A stretch of DNA of 64,000 nt from Hydractinia symbiolongicarpus (taxonomy: Eukaryota > Cnidaria > Hydrozoa > Anthoathecata > Hydractiniidae). The notes beneath the pieces are model-generated. The model had not been told where the DNA came from. It did no database searches and worked only from the letters and a program-made list of their open reading frames with translations. Within the stretch, counting starts at the first letter, position 1; each line of letters opens with the position of its first letter. Made by a program: the position numbers and the translations under genes. The stretch lies in contig NC_079885.1 of assembly GCF_029227915.1 (NCBI RefSeq), forward strand, positions 1,612,001-1,676,000. Reading direction: 5' to 3'. Positions 12,101 through 23,724 of the stretch are shown here, one piece after another.

Positions 12101-13390
12101 AATCGCCGGCAAACGAAAACCTGCGATTTCCCGTAAATCCCGGACTCGGCCCGTATAGTCAAAAGTATACAAAGAAAGTACCCAGGGAGTAAACTCATTT
12201 CCAGAACGATTTTTTAAATTATTTTTTCACCACTAAAACGCATAAGACTTGTAGTTTTTAAAAATGTTTTTATTTTTGATGAGACGCTGAATAAAAGAAG
12301 TTTAATCGCCGGTAAACGAAAACCCGCGATTTCCCGTAAATCCCGGGCTTGGCCCGTATAGTCAAAAGTATACAAAGAAAGTACCCAGGGAGTAAACTCA
12401 TTTCCAGAACGATTTTTTAAATTACTTTTTCACCACTAAAACGCATGAGACTTGTAGTTTTTAAAAATGTTTTCATTTTTGATGAGACGCTGAATAAAAG
12501 AAGGTTAATCGCCGGCAAACGAAAATCTGCGATTTCCCGTAAATCCTGTACTGGGCCCGTATAGTCAAAAGTATTCAAAGAAAGTACCCAGGGAGTAAAC
12601 TCATTTCCAGAACGATTTTTTAAATTATTTTTTCACCACTAAAACGCATAAGACTTGTAGTTTTTAAAAATGTTTTCATTTTTGATGAGACGCTGAATAA
12701 AAGAAGGTTAATCGCCGGCAAACGAAAATCTGCGATTTCCCGTAAATCCCGGGCTTGGCCCGTATAGTCAAAAGTATTCAAAGAAAGTACCCAGGGAGTA
12801 AACTCATTTCCCGAACGATTTTTTAAATTACTTTTTCACCACTAAAACGCATGAGACTTGTAGTTTTCAAAAATGTTTTCATTTTTGATGAGACGCTGAA
12901 TAAAAGCAGTTTAATCGCCGGCAAACGAAAACCCGCGTTTTCCCGTAAATCCCGGGCTTGGCCCGTATAGTCAAAAGTATACAAAGAAAGTACCCAGGGA
13001 GTAAACTCATTTCCCGAACGATTTTTTAAATTACTTTTTCACCACTAAAACGCATGAGACTTGTAGTTTTTAAAAATGTTTTCATTTTTGATGAGACGCT
13101 GAATAGAAGAAGTTTAATCGCCGGCAAACGAAAACCTGCGATTTCCCGTAAATCCTGGACTCGGCCCGTATAGTCAAAAGTATACAAAGAAAGTACCCAG
13201 GGAGTAAACTCATTTCCCAAACGATTTTTGAAATTATTATTTCACCACTAAAACGCATGAGAATTGTAGTTTTCAAAAATGTTTTCATTTTTGATGAGAC
13301 GCTGAATAAAAGAAGTTTAATTGCCGGCAAACGAAAACCCGCGTTTTCCCGTAAATCCCGGGCTTGGCCCGTATAGTCAAAAGTATACAA
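9196..13390. repeat. Right part of superunit A
   Basis: Continues with variants e, b, a, f, c and d in an order found again at about 16.66-21.1 kb. It carries the 7-bp deletion CCCGTAGACTCGG twice (about 9914 and 11,324), matching 17,401 and 19,014 in copy B. Other shared marks are GGCTAACGAAAACC near 10,290 and 17,980, GAACGACTTTTTAAA near 11,800 and 19,490, and CCTGTACTGGGCC near 12,545 and 20,235. Confidence 0.82.
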
Positions 13391-14635
13391 AGAAAGTACC
13401 CAGGGAGTAAACTCATTTCCCGAACGATTTTTTAAATTACTTTTTCACCACTAAAACGCATAAGACTTGTAGTTTTTAAAAATGTTTTCATTTTTCATGA
13501 GACGCTGAATAAAAGCAGTTTAATCGCCGGCAAACGAAAACCTGCGATTTCCCTAAATCCCGGACTCGGCCCGTATAGTCAAAAGTATACAAAGAAAGTA
13601 CCCAGGGAGTAAACTCATTTCCAGAACGATTTTTTAAATTATTTTTTCACCACTAAAACGCATAAGACTTGTAGTTTTTAAAAATGTTTTCATTTTTGAT
13701 GAGACGCTGAATAAAAGCAGTTTAATCGCCGGCAAACGAAAACCTGCGATTTCCCAAAAATCCCGGGCTTGGCCCGTATAGTCAAAAGTATACAAAGAAA
13801 GTACCCAGGGAGTAAACTCATTTCCCAAACGATTTTTTAAATTATTATTTCACCACTAAAACGCATGAGACTTGTAGTTTTCAAGAATGTCTTCATTTTT
13901 GATGAGACGCTGAATAAAAGCAGTTTAATCGCCGGCAAACGAAAACCTGCGATTTCCCGTAAATCCCGGACTCGGCCCGTATAGTCAAAAGTAAACAAAG
14001 AAAGTACCCAGGGAGTAAACTCATTTCCAAAACGATTTTTTAAATTATTTTTTCACCACTAAAACGCATAAGACTTGTAGTTTTTAAAAATGTTTTCATT
14101 TTTGATGAGACGCTGAATAAAAGAAGTTTAATCGCCGGCAAACGAAAACCCGCGATTTCCCGTAAATCCCGGGCTTGGCTCGTATAGTCAAAAGTATACA
14201 AAGAAAGTACCCAGGGAGTAAACTCATTTCCCGAACGATTTTTTAAATTACTTTTTCACCACTAAAACGCATGAGACTTGTAGTTTTCAAAAATGTTTTC
14301 ATTTTTGATGAGACGCTGAATAAAAGCAGTTTAATCGCCGGCAAACGAAAACCTGCGATTTCCCTAAATCCCGGACTCGGCCCGTATAGTCAAAAGTATA
14401 CAAAGAAAGTACCCAGGGAGTAAACTCATTTCCAGAACGATTTTTTAAATTATTATTTCACCACTAAAACGCATGAGACTTGTAGTTTTCAAGAATGTTT
14501 TCATTTTTGATGAGACGCTGAATTAAAGCAGTTTAATCGCCGGCAAACGAAAACCTGCGATTTCCCGTAAATCCCGGACTCGGCCCGTATAGTCAAAAGT
14601 ATACAAAGAAAGTACCCAGGGAGTAAACTCATTTC

Positions 14636-15851
14636 CAAAACGATTTTTTAAATTATTTTTTCACCACTAAAACGCATAAGACTTGTAGTTTTTAAAAATG
14701 TTTTCATTTTTGATGAGACGCTGAATAAAAGAAGTTTAATCGCTGGCAAACGAAAACCCGCGATTTCCCGTAAATCCCGGGCTTGGCCCGTATAGTCAAA
14801 AGTATACAAAGAAAGTACCCAGGGAGTAAACTCATTTCCCGAACGATTTTTTAAATTACTTTTTCACCACTAAAACGCATGAGACTTGTAGTTTTCAAAA
14901 ATGTTTTCATTTTTGATGAGACGCTGAATAAAAGAAGTTTAATCGCAGGCAAACGAAAACCTGCGATTTACCGTAAATCCCGGACTCGGCCCGTATAGTC
15001 AAAAGTATACAAAGAGAGTACCCAGGGAGTAAACTCATTTCCCGAACGATTTTTTATATTATTTTTTACCACTAAACGCATGAGACTTGTAGTTTTCAAA
15101 AATATTTTCATATTTGATGGGACGCAGAATAAAAGAAGTTTATTCGCCGGCAAACGAAAATCCGCGATTTCCCGTAAATCCCGGACTCGGTCCGTATAGT
15201 AAAAAGCATACAAAGAAAGTACCCAGGGAGTAAACTCATTTCCCGAACGATTTTTTAAATTATTTTTTCACCACTAAATCGCATGAGACTTGTAGTTTTC
15301 AAAAATGTTTTAATTTTTGATGAGACGCTTAATGAAAGAGGTTTAATCGCCGGCAAACGAAATCCCGCGTTTTCCCGTAAATCAGGGGCTTGGCGCGTAT
15401 AGTCGAATGTATACAAAGAAAGTACCCAGGGAGTAAACTCATTTCCCGAACGATTTTTTAATTTTTTTTTTCACCACTAAAACCCATGAGACTTGTAGTT
15501 TTCAAAAATGTTTTCATTTTTGATGAGACTCTTAATGAAAGCGGTTTAATCGCCGGAAAACGAAAACCCGCGATTTCCCGTAAATCCCGGGCTTGGCCCG
15601 CATAGTCGAATGTATGCAAAGAAAGTACCCTGTGAGTAAACTCATTTCCAGAACGATTTTTTAAATTATTTTTTCACCACTAAAACGCATAAGACTTGTA
15701 GTTTTTAAAAATGTTTTCATTTTTGATGAGACGCTGAATAAAAGAAGTTTAATCGCCGGCAAACGAAAACCCGCGATGTCCCGTAAATCCCGGGCTTGGC
15801 CCGCATAGTCAAAAGGATACAAAGAAAGTACCCAGGGAGTAAACTCATTTC
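14636..15851. repeat. 6-mer HOR (1216 bp), copy 1
   Basis: Six monomers (a CGCTGGC b-type, an a-type with GCAGGC and TTTACCGTAAAT, then d, c, e and b) repeat 1216 bp later. Private differences in this copy include AAAGAGAGTAC, TTTTAATTTTTG and AAAACCCATGAG. Confidence 0.88.
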
Positions 15852-17067
15852 CAAAACGATTTTTTAAATTATTTTTTCACCACTAAAACGCATAAGACTT
15901 GTAGTTTTTAAAAATGTTTTCATTTTTGATGAGACGCTGAATAAAAGAAGTTTAATCGCTGGCAAACGAAAACCCGCGATTTCCCGTAAATCCCGGGCTT
16001 GGCCCGTATAGTCAAAAGTATACAAAGAAAGTACCCAGGGAGTAAACTCATTTCCCGAACGATTTTTTAAATTACTTTTTCACCACTAAAACGCATGAGA
16101 CTTGTAGTTTTCAAAAATGTTTTCATTTTTGATGAGACGCTGAATAAAAGAAGTTTAATCGCAGGCAAACAAAAACCTGCGATTTACCGTAAATCCCGGA
16201 CTCGGCCCGTATAGTCAAAAGTATACAAAGAAAGTACCCAGGGAGTAAACTCATTTCTCGAACGATTTTTTATATTATTTTTTACCACTAAACGCATGAG
16301 ACTTGTAGTTTTCAAAAATATTTTCATATTTGATGGGACGCAGAATAAAAGAAGTTTATTCGCCGGCAAACGAAAATCCGCGATTTCCCGTAAATCCCGG
16401 ACTCGGTCCGTATAGTAAAAAGCATACAAAGAAAGTACCCAGGGAGTAAACTCATTTCCCGAACGATTTTTTAAATTATTTTTTCACCACTAAATCGCAT
16501 GAGACTTGTAGTTTTCAAAAATGTTTTCATTTTTGATGAGACGCTTAATGAAAGAGGTTTAATCGCCGGCAAACGAAATCCCGCGTTTTCCCGTAAATCA
16601 GGGGCTTGGCGCGTATAGTCGAATGTATACAAAGAAAGTACCCAGGGAGTAAACTCATTTCCCGAACGATTTTTTAATTTTTTTTTTCATCACTAAAACG
16701 CATGAGACTTGTAGTTTTCAAAAATGTTTTCATTTTTGATGAGACTCTTAATGAAAGCGGTTTAATCGCCGGAAAACGAAAACCCGCGATTTCCCGTAAA
16801 TCCCGGGCTTGGCCCGCATAGTCGAATGTATGCAAAGAAAGTACCCTGTGAGTAAACTCATTTCCAGAACGATTTTTTAAATTATTTTTTCACCACTAAA
16901 ACGCATAAGACTTGTAGTTTTTAAAAATGTTTTCATTTTTGATGAGACGCTGAATAAAAGAAGTTTAATCGCCGGCAAACGAAAACCCGCGATGTCCCGT
17001 AAATCCCGGGCTTGGCCCGCATAGTCAAAAGGATACAAAGAAAGTACCCAGGGAGTAAACTCATTTC
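15852..17067. repeat. 6-mer HOR (1216 bp), copy 2
   Basis: Second copy of the six-monomer unit. It differs from the first at a handful of sites, such as GGCAAACAAAAACC, TTTCTCGAACG and TTCATCACTAAAACG, so it is older than the 1620-bp pair at 49.8-53.1 kb if rates are equal. It runs directly into the module shared with 0.46-1.8 kb. Confidence 0.88.
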
Positions 17068-20000
17068 CCGAACGATTTTTTAAATTACTTTTTCACCACT
17101 AAAACGTATGAGACTTGTAGTTTTTAAAAATGTTTTCATTTTTGATGAGACGCTGAATAAAAGAAGTTTAATCGCCGGCAAACGAAAACCTGCGATTTCC
17201 CGTAAATCCTGAACTCGGCCCGTATAGTCAAAAGTATACAAAGAAAGTACCCAGGGAGTAAACTCATTTCCCAAACAATTTTTTAAATTATTATTTCACC
17301 ACTAAAACGGATGAGACTTGTAGTTTTCAAGAATGTTTTCATTTTTGATGAGACGCCGAATAAAAGCAGTTTAATCGCCGGCAAACGAAAACCTGCGATT
17401 TCCCGTAGACTAGGCCCGTATAGTCAAAAGTATACAAAGAAAGTACCCAGGGAGTAAACTCATTTCCCCAACGATTTTTTAAATTACTTTTTCACCACTA
17501 AAACGCATGAGACTTGTAGTTTTCAAAAATGTTTTCATTTTTGATGAGACGCTTAATGAAAGAGGTTTATTCGCCGGCAAACGAAAACCTGCGATTTCCC
17601 GTAAATCCCGGACTCGGCCCGTATAGTCAAAAGTATACAAAGAAAGTACCCAGGGAGTAAACTCATTTCCCGAACGATTTTTTATATTATTTTTTTACCA
17701 CTAATTGTATGAGACTTGTAGTTTTCAAAAATATTTTCATATTTGATGGGACGCTGAATAAAAGAAGTTTATTCGCCGGCAAACGAAAACCCGCGATTTC
17801 CCGTAAATCCCGGCTTGGCCCGTATAGTCAAAAGTATACAAAGAAAGTACCCAGGGAGTAAACTCATTTCCCGAACGATTTTTTAAATTACTTTTTCACC
17901 ACTAAAACGCATGAGACTTGTAGTTTTTAAAAATGTTTTCATTTTTGATGAGACGCTGAATAAAAGAAGTTTAATCGCCGGCTAACGAAAACCTGCGATT
18001 TCCCGTAAATCCTGGACTCGGCCCGTATAGTCAAAAGTATACAAAGAAAGTGCCCAGGGAGTAAACTCATTTCCCGAACGATTTTTTATATTATTTTTTT
18101 ACCACTAAACGCATGAGACTTGTAGTTTTCAAAAATATTTTCATATTTGATGGGACGCTGAATAAAAGAAGTTTATTCGCCGGCAAACGAAATTCCGCGA
18201 TTTCCCGTAAATCCCGGACTCGGTCCGTATAGTAAAAAGCATACAAAGAAAGTACCCAGGGAGTAAACTCATTTCCCGAACGATTTTTTAAATTATTTTT
18301 TCACCACTAAATCGCATGAGACTTGTAGTTTTCAAAAATGTTTTCATTTTTGATGAGACGCTTAATGAAAGAGGTTTAATCGCCGGCAAACGAAATCCCG
18401 CGTTTTCCCGTAAATCAGGGGCTTGGCGCGTATAGTCGAATGTATACAAATAAAGTACCCAGGGAGTAAACTCATTTCCCGAACGATTTTTTAAATTATT
18501 TTTTCACCACTAAAACGCATAAGACTTGTAGTTTTTAAAAATGTTTTCATTTTTGATGAGACGCTGAATAAAAGAAGTTTAATCGCCGGCAAACGAAAAC
18601 CCGCGATTTCCCGTAAATCCCGGCTTGGCCCGTATAGTCAAAAGGATACAAAGAAAGTACCCAGGGAGTAAACTCATTTCCCGAACGATTTTTTAAATTA
18701 CTTTTTCACCAATAAAACGTATGAGACTTGTAGTTTTTAAAAATGTTTTCATTTTTGATGAGACGCTGAATAAAAGAAGTTTAATCGCCGGCAAACGAAA
18801 ACCTGCGATTTCCCGTAAATCCTAAACTCGGCCCGTATAGTCAAAAGTATACAAAGAAAGTACCCAGGGAGTAAACTCATTTCCCAAACGATTTTTTAAA
18901 TTATTATTTCACCACTAAAACGCATGAGACTTGTAGTTTTCAAGAATGTTTTCATTTTTGATGAGACGCTGAATAAAAGCAGTTTAATCGCCGGCAAACG
19001 AAAACCTGCGATTTCCCGTAGACTCGGCCCGTATAGTCAAAAGTATACAAAGAAAGTACCCAGGGAGTAAACTCATTTCCCCAACGATTTTTTAAATTGC
19101 TTTTTCACCACTAAAACGCACGAGACTTGTAGTTTTCAAAAATGTTTTCATTTTTGATGAGACGCTTAATGAAAGAGGTTTATTCGCCGGCAAACGAAAA
19201 CCTGCGATTTCCCGTAAATCCCGGACTCGGCCCGTATAGTCAAAAGTATACAAAGAAAGTACCCAGGGAGTAAACTCATTTCCTGAACGATTTTTTAAAT
19301 TACTTTTTCACCACTAAAACGCATGAGACTTGTAGTTTTTAAAAATGTTTTCATTTTTGATGAGACGCTGAATAAAAGAAGTTTATTCGCCGGCAAACGA
19401 AAACCCGCGATTTCCCGTAAATCCCGGCTTGGCCCGTATAGTCAAAAGTATACAAAGAAAGTACCCAGGGAGTAAACTCATTTCCCGAACGACTTTTTAA
19501 ATTACTTTTTCACCACTAAAACGCATGAGACTTGTAGTTTTTAAAAATGTTTTCATTTTTGATGAGACGCTGAATAAAAGAAGTTTAATCGCCGGCAAAC
19601 GAAAACCTGCGATTTCCCGTAAATCCTGGACTCGGCCCGTATAGTCAAAAGTATACAAAGAAAGTACCCAGGGAGTAAACTCATTTCCCAAACGATTTTT
19701 TAAAATATTATTTCACCACTAAAACGCATGAGACTTGTAGTTTTCAAGAATGTTTTCATTTTTGATGAGACGCTGAATAAAAGCAGTTTAATCGCCGGCA
19801 AACAAAAACCTGCGATTTCCCGTAAATCCCGGACTCGGCCCGTATAGTCAAAAGTATACAAAGAAAGTACCCAGGGAGTAAACTCATTTCCAGAACGATT
19901 TTTTAAATTATTTTTTCACCACTAAAACGCATAAGACTTGTAGTTTTTAAAAATGTTTTTATTTTTGATGAGACGCTGAATAAAAGAAGTTTAATCGCCG

Positions 20001-21485
20001 GTAAACGAAAACCCGCGATTTCCCGTAAATCCCGGGCTTGGCCCGTATAGTCAAAAGTATACAAAGAAAGTACCCAGGGAGTAAACTCATTTCCAGAACG
20101 ATTTTTTAAATTACTTTTTCACCACTAAAACGCATGAGACTTGTAGTTTTTAAAAATGTTTTCATTTTTGATGAGACGCTGAATAAAAGAAGGTTAATCG
20201 CCGGCAAACGAAAATCTGCGATTTCCCGTAAATCCTGTACTGGGCCCGTATAGTCAAAAGTATTCAAAGAAAGTACCCAGGGAGTAAACTCATTTCCAGA
20301 ACGATTTTTTAAATTATTTTTTCACCACTAAAACGCATAAGACTTGTAGTTTTTAAAAATGTTTTCATTTTTGATGAGACGCTGAATAAAAGAAGGTTAA
20401 TCGCCGGCAAACGAAAATCTGCGATTTCCCGTAAATGCCGGGCTTGGCCCGTATAGTCAAAAGTATTCAAAGAAAGTACCCAGGGAGTAAACTCATTTCC
20501 CGAACGATTTTTTAAATTACTTTTTCACCACTAAAACGCATGAGACTTGTAGTTTTCAAAAATGTTTTCATTTTTGATGAGACGCTGAATAAAAGCAGTT
20601 TAATCGCCGGCAAACGAAAACCCGCGTTTTCCCGTAAATCCCGGGCTTGGCCCGTATAGTCAAAAGTATACAAAGAAAGTACCCAGGGAGTAAACTCATT
20701 TCCCGAACGATTTCTTAAATTACTTTTTCACCACTAAAACGCATGAGACTTGTAGTTTTTAAAAATGTTTTCATTTTTGATGAGACGCTGAATAAAAGAA
20801 GTTTAATCGCCGGCAAACGAAAACCTGCGATTTCCCGTAAATCCTGGACTCGGCCCGTATAGTCAAAAGTATACAAAGAAAGTACCCAGGGAGTAAACTC
20901 ATTTCCCAAACGATTTTTGAAATTATTATTTCACCACTAAAACGCATGAGACTTGTAGTTTTCAAAAATGTTTTCATTTTTGATGAGACGCTGAATAAAA
21001 GCAGTTTAATCGCCGGCAAACGAAAACCTGCGATTTCCCGTAAATCCCGGACTCGGCCCGTATAGTCAAAAGTATACAAAGAAAGTACCCAGGGAGTAAA
21101 CTCATTTCCCAAACGATTTTATAAATTATTATTTCATCACTAAAACGCATGAGACTTGTAGTTTTCAAGAATGTTTTCATTTTTGATGAGACGCTGAATA
21201 AAAGCAGTTTAATCGCCAGCAAACGAAAACCTGCGATTTCCCGTAATTCCCGGACTCGGCCCGTATAGTCAAAAGTATACAAAGAAAGTACCCAGGGAGT
21301 AAACTCATTTCCAGAACGATTTTTTAAATTATTTTTTCACCACTAAAACGCATAAGACTTGTAGTTTTTAAAAATGTTTTCATTTTTGATGAGACGCTGA
21401 ATAAAAGAAGTTTAATTGCCGGCAAACGAAAACCCGCGTTTTCCCGTAAATCCCGGGCTTGGCCCGTATAGTCAAAAGTATACAA
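17068..21485. repeat. Right part of superunit B
   Basis: Mirrors 9585-13,390 monomer by monomer apart from the inserted chimeric monomer at 17,672 and the two additional monomers near 21 kb. Private changes include AATGCCGGGCTTGG near 20,440, GATTTCTTAAATTAC near 20,710 and CCTAAACTCGG near 18,825. Confidence 0.8.
17672..17872 (+). repeat. Chimeric monomer, variant d left half and b right half
   Basis: This 201-bp monomer starts as variant d (TTTTTATATTATT, CACTAATTGTATGAG, ATATTTTCATATTTG, GATGGGACGC, GTTTATTCGCC) and continues as a b-like monomer (CCCGCGATTT, CCCGGCTTGGCCCG). It is absent at the matching place in superunit A, which explains the change of offset from 7488 to about 7690 bp. 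It looks like a crossover or conversion product inside the monomer, somewhere after GTTTATTCGCCGGC. Confidence 0.65.
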
Positions 21486-23724
21486 AGAAAGTACCCAGGG
21501 AGTAAACTCATTTCCCGAACGATTTTTTAAATTACTTTTTCACCACTAAAACGCATGAGACTTGTAGTTTTCAAAAATGCTTTCATTTTTGATGAGACGC
21601 TGAATAAAAGCAGTTTAATCGCCGGCAAACGAAAACCTGCGATTTCCCTAAATCCCGGTCTTGGCCGGTATAGTCAAAAGTATACAAAGAAAGTACCCAG
21701 GGAGTAAACTCATTTCCAGAACGATTTTTTAAATAATTTTTTCACCACTAAAACGCATAAGACTTGTAATTTTTAAAAATGTTTTCATTTTTGATGAGAC
21801 GCTGAATAAAAGCAGTTTAATCGCCGGCAAACGAAAACCCGCGTTTTCCCGTAAATCCCGGGCTTGGCCCGTATAGTCAAAAGTATACAAAGAAAGTACC
21901 CAGGGAGTAAACTCATTTCCCGAACGATTTTTTAAATTACTTTTTCACCACTAAAACGCATGAGACTTGTAGTTTTCAAAAATGTTTTCATTTTTGATGA
22001 GACGCTGAATAAAAGCAGTTTAATCGCCGGCAAACGAAAACCTGCGATTTCCCTAAATCCCGGACTCTGCCCGTATAGCCAAAAGTATACAAAGAAAGTA
22101 CCCAGGGAGTAAACTCATTTCCAGAACGATTTTTTAAATTATTTTTTCACCACTAAAACGCATAAAATTTGTAGTTTTTAAAAATGTTTTCATTTTTGAT
22201 GAGACGCTGAATAAAAGCAGTTTAATCGCCGGCAAACAAAAACCTGCGATTTCCCGTAAATCCCGGGCTTGGCCCGTATAGTCAAAAGTATACAAAGAAA
22301 GTACCCAGGGAGTAAACTCATTTCCCGAACGATTTTTTAAATTACTTTTTCACCACTAAAACGCATGAGACTTGTAGTTTTTAAAAATGTTTTCATTTTT
22401 GATGAGACGCTGAATAAAAGAAGTTTAATCGCCGGCAAACGAAAACCTGCGATTTCCCGTAAATCCTGGACTCGGCCCGTATAGTTAAAAGTATACAAAG
22501 AAAGTACCCAGGGAGTAATCTCATTTCCCAAACGATTTTTTAAATTATTATTTCACCACTAAAACGCATGAGACTTGTAGTTTTTAAAAATGTTTTCATT
22601 TTTGATGAGACGCTGAATAAAAAAAGTTTAATCGCCGGCAAACGAAAACCCGCGATTTCCCGTAAATCCCGGGCTTGGCCCGTATAGTCAAAAGTATACA
22701 AAGAAAGTACCCAGGGAGTAAACTCATTTCCCGAACGATTTTTTAAATTACTTTTTCACCACTAAAACGCATGAGACTTGTAGTTTTCAAAAATGTTTTC
22801 ATTTTTGATGAGACGCTGAATAAAAGCAGTTTAATCGCCGGCAAACGAAAACCTGCGATTTCCCTAAATCCCGGACTCGGCCCGTATAGTCAAAAGTATA
22901 CAAAGAAAGTACTCAGGGAGTAAACGCATTTCCAGAACGATTTTTTAAATCATTTTTTCACCACTAAAACGCATAAGACTTGTAGTTTTTAAAAATGTTT
23001 TCATTTTTGATGAGACGCTGAATAAAAGAAGTTTAATAGCCGTCAAACGAAAACCCACGATTTCCCGTAAATCCCGGGCTTGGCCCGTATAGTCAAAAGT
23101 ATACAAAGAAAGTACCCAGGGAGTAAACTCATTTCCCGAACGATTTTTTAAATTACTTTTTCACCACTAAAACGCATGGGACTTGTAGTTTTCAAAAATG
23201 TTTTCATTTTTGATGAGACGCTAAATAAAAGCAGTTTAATCGCCGGCAAACGAAAACCGGCGATTTCCCGTAAATCCCGGGCTTGGCCCGTATAGTCAAA
23301 AGTATACAAAGAAAATACCCAGGGAGTAAACTCATTTCCAGAACGATTTTTTAAATCATTTTTTCACCACTAAAACGCATAAGACTTGTAGTTTTTAAAA
23401 ATGTTTTCATTTTTGATGAGACGCTGAATAAGAGAAGTTTAATCGCCGGCAAACGAAAACCCGCGATTTCCCGTAAATCCCGGGCTTGGCCCGTATAGTC
23501 AAAAGTATACAAAGAAAGTACCCAGAGAGTAAACTCATTTCCCGAACGATTTTTTAAATTATTTTTTCACCACTAAAACGCATGAGACTTGTAGTTTTCA
23601 AAAATGTTTTCATTTTTGATGAGACGCTTAATGAAAGAGGTTTAATCGCCGGCAAACGAAATCCCGCGTTTTCCCGTAAATCCGGGGCTTGGCCCGTATA
23701 GTCGAATGTATACAAATAAAGTAA
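21486..23724. repeat. Mixed monomers leading into a new superunit
   Basis: Variants a and b alternate, with private changes such as CCCGGTCTTGGCCGG near 21,655, CATAAAATTTGTAG near 22,162 and AATAGCCGTCAAACG near 23,037. From about 22,920 it matches 4701-5500 at an 18,219-bp offset and ends in a variant c monomer with ACAAATAAAGTAACC. I saw no duplicated block that covers the whole stretch. Confidence 0.72.

Larger units (their letters stand above)
5610..13390. repeat. ~7.7-kb superunit, copy A (about 38 monomers)
   Basis: Copy A lines up with copy B at an offset of 7894 bp at its start (GTAAACAAAG at 6097 and 13991), 7691 bp after one monomer is dropped (GAATTAAAGCAG at about 6829 and 14520), and 7689 bp over 11.8-13.3 kb (GGGGCTTGGCGCG, TTTTTGAAATTATT). 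Copy A contains its own 7-mer tandem duplication at 6358-9195, and near 13.3 kb it lacks two monomers found in copy B. Sequence, order of variants and rare indels are all shared, so this is a duplication of a block of monomers rather than chance similarity. Confidence 0.8.
13504..21485. repeat. ~7.7-kb superunit, copy B
   Basis: Copy B repeats the variant order of copy A. Differences are whole monomers: it lacks one monomer seen at about 6347-6550 in A, has one extra chimeric monomer at 17672-17872, has two extra monomers near 20,990-21,395, and carries a 6-mer duplication where A carries a 7-mer one. The offset at TTAATTGCCGG (13,321 versus 21,416) is 8095 bp, which is 7689 plus two monomers. 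Confidence 0.8.

Noticed and set aside
20771-21112. Recurrent minus-strand ORFs of 61-113 codons starting MGNEFTPWVLSLYTF or MSLLPGYFLCILLTI throughout the window
   Set aside because: They are the satellite read in frame. The unit is 67 codons plus 2 bases, so the frame is lost at every monomer, and longer ORFs only arise where indels happen to restore it. No ribosome-binding, splice or domain evidence supports them.
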